Source: a virus
DNA length: 25,347 nt
Strand: one strand, 5' to 3'
Virus record (IMG/VR): IMGVR_UViG_3300032294_000464
Location: 1-25,347 of that record
Position numbers and translations under genes: made by a program. Below the pieces are notes generated by a model. The model was not told the DNA's origin. It made no database searches and saw only the letters and a list, made by a program, of their open reading frames with translations. The stretch's first letter is position 1. Each line of letters starts with the position of its first letter. Shown in pieces: positions 1-9,200 of this stretch.

Positions 1-2
1 GG

Positions 3-2447
3 TATATAAGTATTGACTATGGTACTAATAGAGGTATTTCAGGTGTTGACTATCAAACAATAGGTAGCCCATCTAGGTATGTACTTGAGTATAATAATGA
101 GACAATACTTGACACAGGATATGTAGGATTAAATAGTTCTGCAAATGTGTCCGCATTACTTGCAGCTGGAGTAAGCCAAGATGACATTAACTTAGTCTTC
201 CCATACGATGGATTAGTAGATAATGGGACTGGACATTTACTGTTTAAAAAGTTAATTACTGAACCAAACGCTGTACTTACAGTATATGCACCATTGAATG
301 GAGCCTCTTACATATTAAACAAAGTATCTACATACCTAAAGACATTTTATATCGATACAGCTGATGGAGTAGATACAACTGCTGCATGTTCTCAAACAGC
401 ATCTACTCAATATTGGCATAATGGATCTGGAACATATCCTATAACAGGAGATACAATATATACTGACTCAACTGGAACTGACTTATACAATGGTAATAAT
501 TCATATCACCTAGTAAGTGAGACAATGATGATGGCTCCTCCAGTAAGTGGTGGAATATATACATTTGTTAATGGAAACGGACTAGTTACTTTACATGGTT
601 CGTGTGACTGTAACGAAGCAGCTGTACCATTTGTTTATCAGGATGATATATACCTAACTGAAGGAGAGTCCATTAACCTATATCTACAAGCATCTGGAAA
701 TCCTACTAGTTGGCAATTGATTACTTCATGTGAGACATATGAGCTAACAGGAGGCACAAGAGGTACATTATATACCTATTCAGATTGTTATGGCAATTCA
801 CAGAACATAACAGTAGGTATAGATAATGTTCCTGTATATGTTTGCTCAACAAGTGGTGCGCCAACAATTGTGGTAGGAGATGGTACAGCTACTCTTTACG
901 ATAGCTTATGTCCTGAGTTCTTACTGCCTAAAGGATTAACGTTCTCTTCTGATACCGGCAACATTACAGGGACACCTGAAGAATCTTGTACATTTCCTTT
1001 AACATTAAGAGCTGTTAATTGTGTCGGATCGAGCGCATCAAAAGATATAAACATCATTATACAAACAGGCATCAAGTTAACACCTTTTGCTATTGATGTA
1101 GAAAACTTTGGAGATACTGGAGATGCTGCATGTGCCGTGTCACCAATATATAGTTTGTTGTATCACAATGGACAAGGAAGAGTTCCAACTGTAAATGATA
1201 CCATATACACAGACGCTACTGCTCAGGTTAAGTTTATGGGAGGAGGTCAGTGGTATCACATCGACCATTCGACATACTCTATTAAGATATGTGAGACAGG
1301 AAATGTATGTGAAAAGAATGAATGTCCTACAGTCACAACAACAACTACGTCAACAACAACTACCACAACTACAACTACTCTTCCAACAGGAGATTGGTTT
1401 GACGCAACGTTGTGTACTGACCCAACTGTTACAGCTGTGTTGTTTGACTCAACTACATTTGGTATAGTTGTAGGTGACTATGTTAAAACAAATGAGGGGA
1501 ACTGTTGGCAAATAACAGCTGTTACAACAGCATCGTTCCCATACCAAACAATAGAGAATCCTGTAAACTTATACACTGACTGTAGCGATTGTCTTGGTAT
1601 AACTACTACAACAACTACGACAACCACTACTACAGCACCTACATTTGCAGCGTTTAACATGGATCCTACCCAGTATCTATCTGCATATGACGCATGTGTA
1701 AATACAGGAGGTCCATATACATTGTTCTACCACAATGGGGTATCTGCACTACCTGTTATAGGCAACTTCGTATACTCTGACTCATTAGGAACAACTCCTG
1801 TAGTGGGGGATGGATACTGGTACAATGTGCCTACAATGGGTGGAGATTGGTCTATTCAAATATCATCTACAGGACAGGTGTTAGACTCTGTTGTTTGTTC
1901 AACTACAACCACAACTACCACAACGACAATACCTACAAATTACTATTTAGCAAGGATATGTGGTTCTGCTGGACCAAACGTAACAATAGGCCATCAGTCT
2001 TTATCAATATTGAGTAATGCTACAGTAGTTAAGTGTGACGATGGTAATTGTTATACGATACAGAATACAGGTACATTCTCTCCTTCTGTACCAATGGTGT
2101 TGTTTACATATCCTAACTGCTTCGCATGTACAGGCATCACAACAACAACTACAACGACATCTACGACAACAACTACAACGACATCAAGTACAACTACAAC
2201 TACGACTACAACACTTCCTCCATTGACAAACATATTCATGAGGTTTGGAACTAACCTTACAGTATGCAACGGAAACATTGGTCAGTACTATGTAGATGCT
2301 CCTGTAGGTATAAGTGGAAATAACCTATATAGATTGTTTCTAGGAAATTATATTCCTGCAAATGCCGGATATTACAGACAAATTAATAGCTTTGTTGCTT
2401 ATGAGTGGGACGGATCTGACTGGACCGGTAATTCAATAACATGCTAA
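3..2447 (+). CDS. Tail fibre / adhesin-like virion protein, 5'-truncated, with Thr-rich linkers
   Basis: The reading frame is open from the first bases of the window, so the true start lies upstream; the GTG at 147 is internal. The early part (to about 345) has the look of a domain repeated in Bacteroidetes phage tail proteins (a SRYVLEYN...DTGYVG... stretch followed by APLNGASY). Bases 840-1070 resemble a He_PIG Ig-like domain (PKGLTFSSDTGNITGTP). Two domain types then recur. Type A (bases 345-516, 1080-1262, 1644-1830) shares YHNG....P..GD..YTD..G and a WYH/WYN end. Type B (1395-1602, 1941-2138) has scattered Cys and ends CxxCxGI. They are joined by four Thr tracts. The final ~75 residues form another small domain. 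The likely role is extracellular receptor binding. The neighbouring glycosyltransferase overlaps its stop by 7 bases. No catalytic motif is seen. Tail fibre is inferred from architecture and position. Confidence 0.8.
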   Translation, partial: YISIDYGTNRGISGVDYQTIGSPSRYVLEYNNETILDTGYVGLNSSANVSALLAAGVSQDDINLVFPYDGLVDNGTGHLLFKKLITEPNAVLTVYAPLNGASYILNKVSTYLKTFYIDTADGVDTTAACSQTASTQYWHNGSGTYPITGDTIYTDSTGTDLYNGNNSYHLVSETMMMAPPVSGGIYTFVNGNGLVTLHGSCDCNEAAVPFVYQDDIYLTEGESINLYLQASGNPTSWQLITSCETYELTGGTRGTLYTYSDCYGNSQNITVGIDNVPVYVCSTSGAPTIVVGDGTATLYDSLCPEFLLPKGLTFSSDTGNITGTPEESCTFPLTLRAVNCVGSSASKDINIIIQTGIKLTPFAIDVENFGDTGDAACAVSPIYSLLYHNGQGRVPTVNDTIYTDATAQVKFMGGGQWYHIDHSTYSIKICETGNVCEKNECPTVTTTTTSTTTTTTTTTLPTGDWFDATLCTDPTVTAVLFDSTTFGIVVGDYVKTNEGNCWQITAVTTASFPYQTIENPVNLYTDCSDCLGITTTTTTTTTTTAPTFAAFNMDPTQYLSAYDACVNTGGPYTLFYHNGVSALPVIGNFVYSDSLGTTPVVGDGYWYNVPTMGGDWSIQISSTGQVLDSVVCSTTTTTTTTTIPTNYYLARICGSAGPNVTIGHQSLSILSNATVVKCDDGNCYTIQNTGTFSPSVPMVLFTYPNCFACTGITTTTTTTSTTTTTTTSSTTTTTTTTLPPLTNIFMRFGTNLTVCNGNIGQYYVDAPVGISGNNLYRLFLGNYIPANAGYYRQINSFVAYEWDGSDWTGNSITC
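1335..1379 (+). repeat. Thr-rich low-complexity tract 1 (ACN codons)
   Basis: Fifteen codons in a row, 14 Thr and one Ser, mixing ACA, ACT, ACG and ACC. It links a type A domain to a type B domain in the adhesin. In the protein it would be an extended, mucin-like linker that could be O-glycosylated. Confidence 0.85.
1602..1634 (+). repeat. Thr-rich low-complexity tract 2
   Basis: Eleven consecutive Thr codons follow the CLGI end of a type B domain and precede a type A domain. Synonymous codons are mixed, so this is not a pure triplet microsatellite. Confidence 0.85.
1902..1928 (+). repeat. Thr-rich low-complexity tract 3
   Basis: Nine consecutive Thr codons follow VVCS at the end of the third type A domain and precede IPT and the second type B domain. 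Confidence 0.85.
2139..2213 (+). repeat. Thr/Ser-rich low-complexity tract 4 (longest)
   Basis: Twenty-five codons, 22 Thr and 3 Ser, immediately after the CTGI end of the second type B domain and before the C-terminal domain. At the DNA level it is an (ACN)n array whose sub-blocks, such as ACTACAACGACA, occur twice, so it could change length by slippage or recombination. Confidence 0.85.
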
Positions 2448-3355
2448 AATTAATTTCAGCTCAACCTGCAATAGACTATTACGCTTGGCAGGTTGAGGTC
2501 TACCTTCACAACTTCATATCATTAGGATATAAGGAAGAAGATATTCACGTAGTTGCAGGATACCTAGAAGAGATTCCTGATTCGTGGTACAAGCTAAAGG
2601 AAAACTTCCCGAATGTAGGTATATACATATACCAAGACACAATGGGCGAGTGCGACTATCCTCCTGCAATACAGGCACATATACTAGAGAAGCACTTCAA
2701 GCAACACACGTACCTTAAAAACTGCTCTGTATTCTTCCACGACTGTGACTTTTTATTTACTAGGTACTTCGACTTTACTCCATTCCTAAATGACGATAAG
2801 TGGTACTTCAGTGATACTATCAGCTACATTGGAGCCAACTACATTAAGAGTAAAGATGAGTCTATACTTGATGGCATGTGTCAAATAATAGGCATAGAGC
2901 GTTCAGTAGTTGAGGCCAACCAAGAAAACTCTGGTGGCGCACAGAAGCTGATGAAGAACATTGATGCATCTTATTGGGCAGAGGTCTATAAAGGATGCAG
3001 AGAGATATATACATACCTAAGAAGTGTGAGCCATTTAAAGAAGGAAGGTGATCCGTATGGCATCCAATGTTGGACTGCAAGCATGTGGGCAGAACTATGG
3101 GTAGCCTGGAGGAGAGGACACGAGGTTGTTGTGCCAAGAGAGTTTGACTTCTGTTGGGCTACATGTCCATCTGAGAGATGGGACTATGTACACTTCTTTC
3201 ACAATGCAGGAGTACCTAACTCAAGTCAAGGGATGTTCTTCAAAGCTGCATACATAGATAAGTTTCCATTCAATGAAACATTGGACATAGATAAAAGCAG
3301 ATGTTCATATATGTACTACCAAGCAATGAAGTCTATCAATAGTTGTTTGGTATAA
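2441..3355 (+). CDS. Putative GT-A-like glycosyltransferase
   Basis: 304 residues. The ATG at 2441 overlaps the adhesin stop (ATGCTAA), so the two genes are probably co-translated. The motif FFHDCDFLFT puts D101-C-D103 at the end of a hydrophobic strand, which matches the DxD metal/nucleotide-sugar site of GT-A enzymes. A later GGAQ stretch and a C-terminal FDFCWATCP...FFHNAGV segment fit the acceptor side and the C-terminal His that often closes the metal site. There is no signal peptide or membrane segment, so it would act in the host cytoplasm during assembly. The substrate is unknown; the Thr tracts of the adjacent adhesin are attractive acceptors (inference). An alternative is modification of another virion component or of host surface glycan. 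The enzyme class is fairly likely, the acceptor is not established. Confidence 0.6.
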   Translation: MLKLISAQPAIDYYAWQVEVYLHNFISLGYKEEDIHVVAGYLEEIPDSWYKLKENFPNVGIYIYQDTMGECDYPPAIQAHILEKHFKQHTYLKNCSVFFHDCDFLFTRYFDFTPFLNDDKWYFSDTISYIGANYIKSKDESILDGMCQIIGIERSVVEANQENSGGAQKLMKNIDASYWAEVYKGCREIYTYLRSVSHLKKEGDPYGIQCWTASMWAELWVAWRRGHEVVVPREFDFCWATCPSERWDYVHFFHNAGVPNSSQGMFFKAAYIDKFPFNETLDIDKSRCSYMYYQAMKSINSCLV

Positions 3356-3369
3356 ATTTACTACCTTTG
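3343..3369 (+). promoter_or_regulatory. Bacteroidetes-type promoter for the tail/neck protein gene
   Basis: TACCTTTG at 3362-3369 matches the Bacteroidetes -7 consensus TAnnTTTG exactly. A TTG at 3343-3345 is a candidate -33 element, with spacing of 16 bases, slightly shorter than usual. The ATG follows four bases after the -7 box, so a transcript from here would be nearly leaderless. Confidence 0.6.
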
Positions 3370-3373
3370 CACT

Positions 3374-4105
3374 ATGCCAATTCCTAATACATTAACGTAT
3401 TCTCCATCTTCTAACGGCTGGACTTCGTTCTGGAGTTACAACCCAGATTGGATGTTAGGATTAAATAGTTCATTTTATACATGGAAGTTAGGTCAGCTAT
3501 ACAAGCATGATAGCAATAGTACACGTAATAATTTTTATGGCAGCAACTACGAATCTAAAATAACAACTGTCTTCAATGTAGAGCCTACTCAGAATAAGGT
3601 ATTTAAGACATTGGATTTAGAAAGTACACATCCTTGGAGTGCTACATTTACTACCGACTTAAGTAATGGGTATAATGATGCTAGTTACTTCGTTGAGAAA
3701 GAAGGTTCATGGATGACATATATTCGTAGCGTTGCAGGTACTAATGACAACCATGAATTATATACTCAGGGGTTGGGGCAGGTACTTGGATTGGTTCCTC
3801 CGAACACTATTGAGCTAGCAAATGTTGATAGTAACATTAGTGCAGGAGACTTGTTGTACGTGTACAATACAAACATAAACACACTAACATTAATTGGAAC
3901 GGTAACTAGTAATACAGATACGTCTGTAACTTTTACACTTGTTTCCTCGCCATCAGTTGGTGACTATATCGTATATATTAAAAATAACTTAGCTGAGTCT
4001 TTTGGGCTTAGAGGATACTATATGCAGGTAGAACTCTCTATCCTTGAGTCATCTCCAGTTGAGTTGTTTGAAGCAGCGTCATCAGTATTTAAAAGTTCTC
4101 CTTAA
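3374..4105 (+). CDS. Conserved tail/neck structural protein (Bacteroidetes podophage type)
   Basis: 243 residues. The N-terminal half has the pattern WTSFWSYNPDWMLGLNSSFYTWKLGQLYKH, then NNFYGSNYES, FKTLDLES and a KEGSWMTYIRS motif. The last ~100 residues are beta-rich (a GD-containing repeat) and end in GLRGYYMQVEL...VFKSSP. I recognise this combination from tail/neck (muzzle- or stabilisation-like) proteins of Bacteroidetes podophages, including crAss-like phages; this is from memory and not a database search. It would be part of the particle, probably at the portal/tail junction. It begins 18 bases after the glycosyltransferase stop, right behind a TAnnTTTG promoter. In some related phages this sequence is the C-terminal part of a larger protein; here it is a separate, shorter gene. 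Confidence 0.7.
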   Translation: MPIPNTLTYSPSSNGWTSFWSYNPDWMLGLNSSFYTWKLGQLYKHDSNSTRNNFYGSNYESKITTVFNVEPTQNKVFKTLDLESTHPWSATFTTDLSNGYNDASYFVEKEGSWMTYIRSVAGTNDNHELYTQGLGQVLGLVPPNTIELANVDSNISAGDLLYVYNTNINTLTLIGTVTSNTDTSVTFTLVSSPSVGDYIVYIKNNLAESFGLRGYYMQVELSILESSPVELFEAASSVFKSSP

Positions 4106-4116
4106 AAATTATAGAT

Positions 4117-4719
4117 ATGCCAATAGGACTAATTACAGGTTTAGCAACATCCTTATTAGGAACCGGAATGAGTATTGCTCAGATGGTGCAAGCCAATAAA
4201 GAAAAGAAGGCTGCTCAGAATGCAGCTTTAGCAGCTAAGAAACGAATTGAAGGGATATCTTCAGCTAATCCATTTGCAGAAGAAAAAGTAGCTGACCAAG
4301 GTTATAAGATGGCTATGGACGCTATTAAAAGTGGAACAGCACAAGGTCTTCAAGCGTTGCAAGGTGTTAATGATCCAGCATTATTTTTATCAGGAGTTGG
4401 CAACTTAACCGAAAATGCAAGAGCTGGGGCACTTGAAACAGGAGCTAAATTAGCTGAAGAACAAGCTAATTTATCACAGAGGAGAGCAGATGCGCAAGTT
4501 ATAATGAACAGAGATAAAGAACAAAGGATTGGTGAATTATATGCATCAGAACTTGAAGGCGCTGGATTAGCAGCAGGTACTGCACAAGCAAATAAGAACG
4601 CAGCTATTGGTGGAATATTTGAAAGTGCAGGAAGTGGTCTTGCAGCTGGATTAGGAGCTATTCCAACTTACTTTAAAAATCCAAATTTAGAGAAGTGGTT
4701 TGGAAATACTACCACATAA
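4117..4719 (+). CDS. Internal virion (DNA-ejection type) protein, small
   Basis: 200 residues. It starts with a hydrophobic Gly-rich segment (about residues 1-24, IGLITGLATSLLGTGMSIAQ), followed by a long Ala/Lys/Glu/Gln-rich helical region and a second Gly/Ala hydrophobic stretch near the C-terminus (about 160-185). This build is typical of podophage internal core/ejection proteins such as the T7 gp14 type, which enter the envelope on infection. It lies between the tail/neck gene and two larger internal proteins, in the expected gene order. The start follows an A-rich leader without a Shine-Dalgarno motif. The exact family is not identified; the function is inferred from composition and position. 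Confidence 0.6.
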   Translation: MPIGLITGLATSLLGTGMSIAQMVQANKEKKAAQNAALAAKKRIEGISSANPFAEEKVADQGYKMAMDAIKSGTAQGLQALQGVNDPALFLSGVGNLTENARAGALETGAKLAEEQANLSQRRADAQVIMNRDKEQRIGELYASELEGAGLAAGTAQANKNAAIGGIFESAGSGLAAGLGAIPTYFKNPNLEKWFGNTTT

Positions 4720-4737
4720 GGATAAAACATTATAATC

Positions 4738-6249
4738 ATGGCAGAAATTACATACGCTGGATATGTTCCAACATCAAGACCTGACTACAGTGCGTTATCT
4801 AATGAACTTGCTGAAAAGATTTATGGTGTATTAGATAAACGTCAAGAAAAAAGAGAGAAGCTTGATGAAGTAGAAAGAGTTAACCAAAAGTTATTAAACT
4901 CTTGGATTCCTGGTAAAAATCAAACATCAAACGACTTTATATTGAATGGTCTTGATAATGCTCGTAAGAATTTACTTCAGTGGAACAAAGACCTAAAAGC
5001 AGGAAAGATAACAGAATCAGAATATATTCGAAGGAATCGTAACCTTGAGGAAAACTACCAAATGCTTATCAATGTATTTAAAAGCAAAGATGAAAGGGTA
5101 GACGCTGTTATGCAACGACAGGAACCAGATGAAAATGGTTATGTTGCTGCTCCTGATTATGAAGTAGGTTTTCTATTGAAGGAGTTCGGTGATGATGTAT
5201 CAATGAGAAATAAACAACTGAAGGTTGATGAAAGCGGAGGAATGTATGCCGTTGAGGTTGATCCTGATACAGGTCTTGTCAAGAATCAAATAAAAGATGT
5301 TAGGGCAATGGCTAATCCTGATAACCTTGTTGGGATTAAATTAGATTTGACTTCAGCAGTAAATAAAGCAACTGAAAATTGGAGTCCTGACTTACTTTGG
5401 AGGGACTTAGGTCTTAAAGGAGAAGAGAATATTGAGACAATAAAAAGAAAAGAGGGATATGATCAATTACTTGCAAGAACTGTAAATTCAATTGCATCAG
5501 ATAATAATCCAAGAGCGCAGTTAAGTATACTTACAGATAATGGAGTGTTTAATCCTGCAAATGGATTTGAGATTGGAGACATGCGTGAGTATGTTAAAAG
5601 CGAAGAAGAATATAATCAAGCCCTTCAGCAAAAAATAGATGAGGAACTACAAACACTTAAAGAAGCTGGGAAGCCAGGAGAAGAAATTAAAGTTTCACCT
5701 GAAAGGATAAATAAACTTAAAGATCTCATTATTGTATGGAGTCAAAATGAAGATGGAGCATGGATGCCTCAACTTACTGAAGAACAAAAAAGACTTGCTA
5801 AAGATGCGGTAAAAAACCAAGTAGAATTTAGTTTCAGCGAAAAAGTTACAGGAACACCATTACAACCTTCTACTAGAGGAACTAGCGGCGGCGGCGGCGG
5901 TGGTAGAGGTCGACCCAAAGAAGAAAAGGATCCTAATAAATATGCTAAGATAGTTAAAGCATGGAATTCTAAAGATCAATTTGGACTTCAACTATTAAAT
6001 GATAATAGTAATTTTAGTATACGAGTAGAACCAGATGGTATTGCTATATATGATGAATTTGATGAATTGCAACATAAATCTAAAACATTAGATTCAAAAT
6101 TCATGGATTTATTCTTTGGAAATTCAGCAACTCAAATAGCAGAAGGACAAAGACAATCACAGAAATATTGGTCTGAAAATAAACCTGGTAAAAAAGCACC
6201 TAAAGGTAATGTTGGTAAAGCACCTAGACCTACAACTAAAAAAGGATAA
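4738..6249 (+). CDS. Internal virion protein, helical with a poly-Gly hinge
   Basis: 503 residues, soluble, no signal peptide or membrane segment. Residues about 25-130 are charged and helical (KRQEKREKLDEVERVNQKLL, then a predicted coiled coil). A middle acidic region follows. A Gly6 run with basic residues (about 384-393, GGGGGGRGRP) separates the body from a small C-terminal domain. The tail is Lys/Pro-rich (about 480-503) and could bind DNA. The hinge is encoded by GGC/GGT codons, a GC-rich island in an AT-rich gene. Sitting between a small ejection-like protein and the 2956-aa giant, it probably is a capsid cargo/core protein. I do not recognise a named family. Confidence 0.5.
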   Translation: MAEITYAGYVPTSRPDYSALSNELAEKIYGVLDKRQEKREKLDEVERVNQKLLNSWIPGKNQTSNDFILNGLDNARKNLLQWNKDLKAGKITESEYIRRNRNLEENYQMLINVFKSKDERVDAVMQRQEPDENGYVAAPDYEVGFLLKEFGDDVSMRNKQLKVDESGGMYAVEVDPDTGLVKNQIKDVRAMANPDNLVGIKLDLTSAVNKATENWSPDLLWRDLGLKGEENIETIKRKEGYDQLLARTVNSIASDNNPRAQLSILTDNGVFNPANGFEIGDMREYVKSEEEYNQALQQKIDEELQTLKEAGKPGEEIKVSPERINKLKDLIIVWSQNEDGAWMPQLTEEQKRLAKDAVKNQVEFSFSEKVTGTPLQPSTRGTSGGGGGGRGRPKEEKDPNKYAKIVKAWNSKDQFGLQLLNDNSNFSIRVEPDGIAIYDEFDELQHKSKTLDSKFMDLFFGNSATQIAEGQRQSQKYWSENKPGKKAPKGNVGKAPRPTTKKG

Positions 6250-6269
6250 TAATATATAAAAAATATAAC

Positions 6270-9200
6270 ATGCCTGGATATAGCGATCAAATATACAACT
6301 ACATTCTTAAATTGGATCCAACATATAAGAATGACGTTTCATTACAAGCGTTTAAATCAAAAATGGCTAACCCAACATATTCACGACAGATATATGATTG
6401 GATAGGGTCTGCTGATGCTACTTTTAAAAGTGATGTTTCATTTGATGCGTTTAGTTCACAAATGGGATATCCAAAAAAAAAAGTCACTACGGCATCTCCT
6501 GGAAGTGGGGCAGCAAAACCTTCTTCTTCGGGGCCGTTGTCGAAGGCAGTTAATGCTGGAGTACAAAAGGTTGTTGCGGCAGCTATCAAACCTGAGGGAT
6601 CTTATAAGTATCCAGGAAGGGAAGATGCGCTATATAAGAAGACAAACAATCAGTGGTATATTGACCTAGGTAAGACAGGTAAGTATGTCAAAATAAATGA
6701 GAAGAATAGGATTGATGCATTAGAGAAATATGCTAAGACATATACTCCTGACATTGTTAAATCCGCTACTCAAGTTGTTAAGGATATAGGGAAGGGTGCT
6801 ACAGAACTTATTTCAAAGACAACACCTCCAACTGCTGCTGAATTACAGAAGGATGTAAAGAAAGAGATTGATTATTTAGAGTCTCAGAAACAATTAAGCA
6901 ACAAAGAAATAGCAGATATATTTGGATGGAACGAATCAGATGTAGAACGAGTTGCAAGTTCATCCAGTAAAAGTACAACGCCTATTACAAAGGCTATGGC
7001 TGCTAATGCTATACCTGTTGTAAAAACAAATACAAGCCAGCCATCAATAGAACAGTTTTCTCAGAATGTTCAAAAGGTAATGAACGATTTAGGTGAAAAT
7101 GCATCTGAAGAGAAAAAACAAGAAAGACTAGAATACTATAACACTAAAGACCTTCAAACATATTTAAAAGGTGAGGGTTACGATGTAGATGTTAATGGTG
7201 ATAAGGAGGATGACAAAACGCAGAAAGCGTTAAAGCATTCTAACATGAAAGAACAAATGTTCATTGAGGACATGTATGAATCAATGGACCAATATGATAG
7301 AGTTTACGGACTAGTAAACGAAAACATGTTGGAGATGAGCGAGGAGGAAGCCGTTCCATTATTGAGGAAGTACTTTGGTAAAGACGGATTTACATTCAAT
7401 GAAACAGGTATTGGAAACTATGTAGAGGTAGTATCTCCAGGAAAAAAGAAACAGGTTTTTGAATTCAATACATCTGATCCTGAGAGCATAAGTAAACTTA
7501 GAGAATTTTTAGGAAATACTTATCTCGCTAAAAATGAGAAGAAAAAATATAATGACTTATTGAATGGAGATGATGTAGATATGAATGACCCTAGAGCTAG
7601 GGATAAATACTTCTATGACCTTACTACATTAATAGGACAGAATCCAGATAAATATGCGGATGTATTGGGTGATCCTGATGATATATTATCTGGAACTCAT
7701 CCAATTAAAAGTGCAATAGATAGAACAGCTTATAATATAAAAGCAGAATCTATTCAGTTGAATAAAGATTACGCAGCATTAAAAACAAGGATTGATAAAT
7801 ACAATGCTAACCCTGAAAAATATGGAAATCAGGAAAGAGCAGCCATTAATAATATTCTACATGACTTAAAGGTAAGAGAATACAATATCCTTAAAGACCA
7901 GAAGAAGATAACATCAATGGATAATTCTTTGAGAAGAATTACCGGAAAAAAAATTATAGAATCAAGAAAAAGTGGAGACTGGGCAGGTGTATTGACATCT
8001 CAGTTCTTTAAAGGAATTACAGCTATTCCATTGCTTTCAACTCAATTAGCAATGGATGCTCTTCCATATGCTGTTGGTGCTGAAAACTTTTTTGATCCAA
8101 TAACATATGATAGGTTAAAGACAATAGATGGATATAATGATTTAGAGATACAAGACTTAGGTGTCAAGAAATTAAAGCAAACCATTTATGGAGATATAGA
8201 AAGAGGTATATCAAATGTAGCTTCTTTTGGAACTACTACTCCTGAATATGTAAGTGACCCTGAACGCAATGACATTTTAAAAGGAGTGTCATTTATGGCT
8301 GAATCTGTTGGTACAGCAATGGCCGGTGGAGGAAGTGGAACGCTACAGAAGCTTGGATTCTTTGCCATGTCGTATAATGGTATGGAAAAAGAAATGATGG
8401 ACCCTCGTTTTGACGATATGTCAGAAACAGAGAAGAAGTTATATTCTGTACCATATGGTTTTGTTATTGGGGCATTAGAACGTTTTGGATATAATGCTCT
8501 TTCAGGAGGAGATAAATCTATAGTTAATAGATTAGCTTCAGGAGTTATAGGAAGAACATTGGCAGGCCTACCTAAAGACGCTACTATATCAACAATCAAA
8601 AGAGAAATCAATAAGAACGTTGGTAGAATGGTTGCTGACGGTGTTATCAACGTAGCAGGTGGAGCAGTAGCAGAAGGATCTACAGAGGCATTACAAAGAG
8701 TATTCGAAGTAGGAGAAAAGTATGCTATAAATCAGATTAAAGATAAAGAATACTTTCAAGGTATACCTGACATCACTACTTGGGAAGGTATTAAGAAAAC
8801 ATATGATTTAGCTAAGGAGGATTTCTATTACGCTGCAATTGGATCATTGGTGTTCTCAAGTGGTGTTAATTCAGTTCAGACTATGCAACAGTATAGGTTT
8901 AATAAAAAGACTGATGCTGAGTTTGATGTGCTATACAATAGTGTGTCCAATCCATTCTTGAGGAACATGACTGAGTTGGATATCAAGAGCAGGTTGGCTA
9001 AAGGAGAGATGACAAAAGAAGAGGCAGCAAGTCAAATCCAAGCGTTGAAGGATGTTGCCGGAAGACTTTCAAGAGTAAATCCTAATTTATCTTTGCGAGA
9101 CAAGAAAGATTCATTTAACTTAATACTCGAAAAAGAAAAGTTAGAAAAAGAAAAAGCTCCATTGGATGAGGCTTTACAAGCACCATACAATGAGAGAATA

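Noticed and set aside
147-149. GTG as the start of the adhesin gene
   Set aside because: The frame is open upstream to the window edge and encodes recognisable tail-domain sequence, so the gene is truncated by the window and not started here.
1335-2213. CRISPR-like array from the spaced repeats
   Set aside because: The repeats are in-frame Thr codons of unequal length with coding domains between them, not constant repeats with short spacers.
1195-2278. Other-frame and antisense open frames over the Thr tracts (poly-Gln and poly-Val proteins)
   Set aside because: They are shadows of the (ACN)n arrays and have no protein-like composition.
124-3471. Shared 16-mer TAGGATTAAATAGTTC at 124-139 and 3456-3471, both coding for GLNSS
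   Set aside because: The flanking DNA and proteins differ, and one shared AT-rich 16-mer in 25 kb can arise by chance; there is no sign of a duplication.
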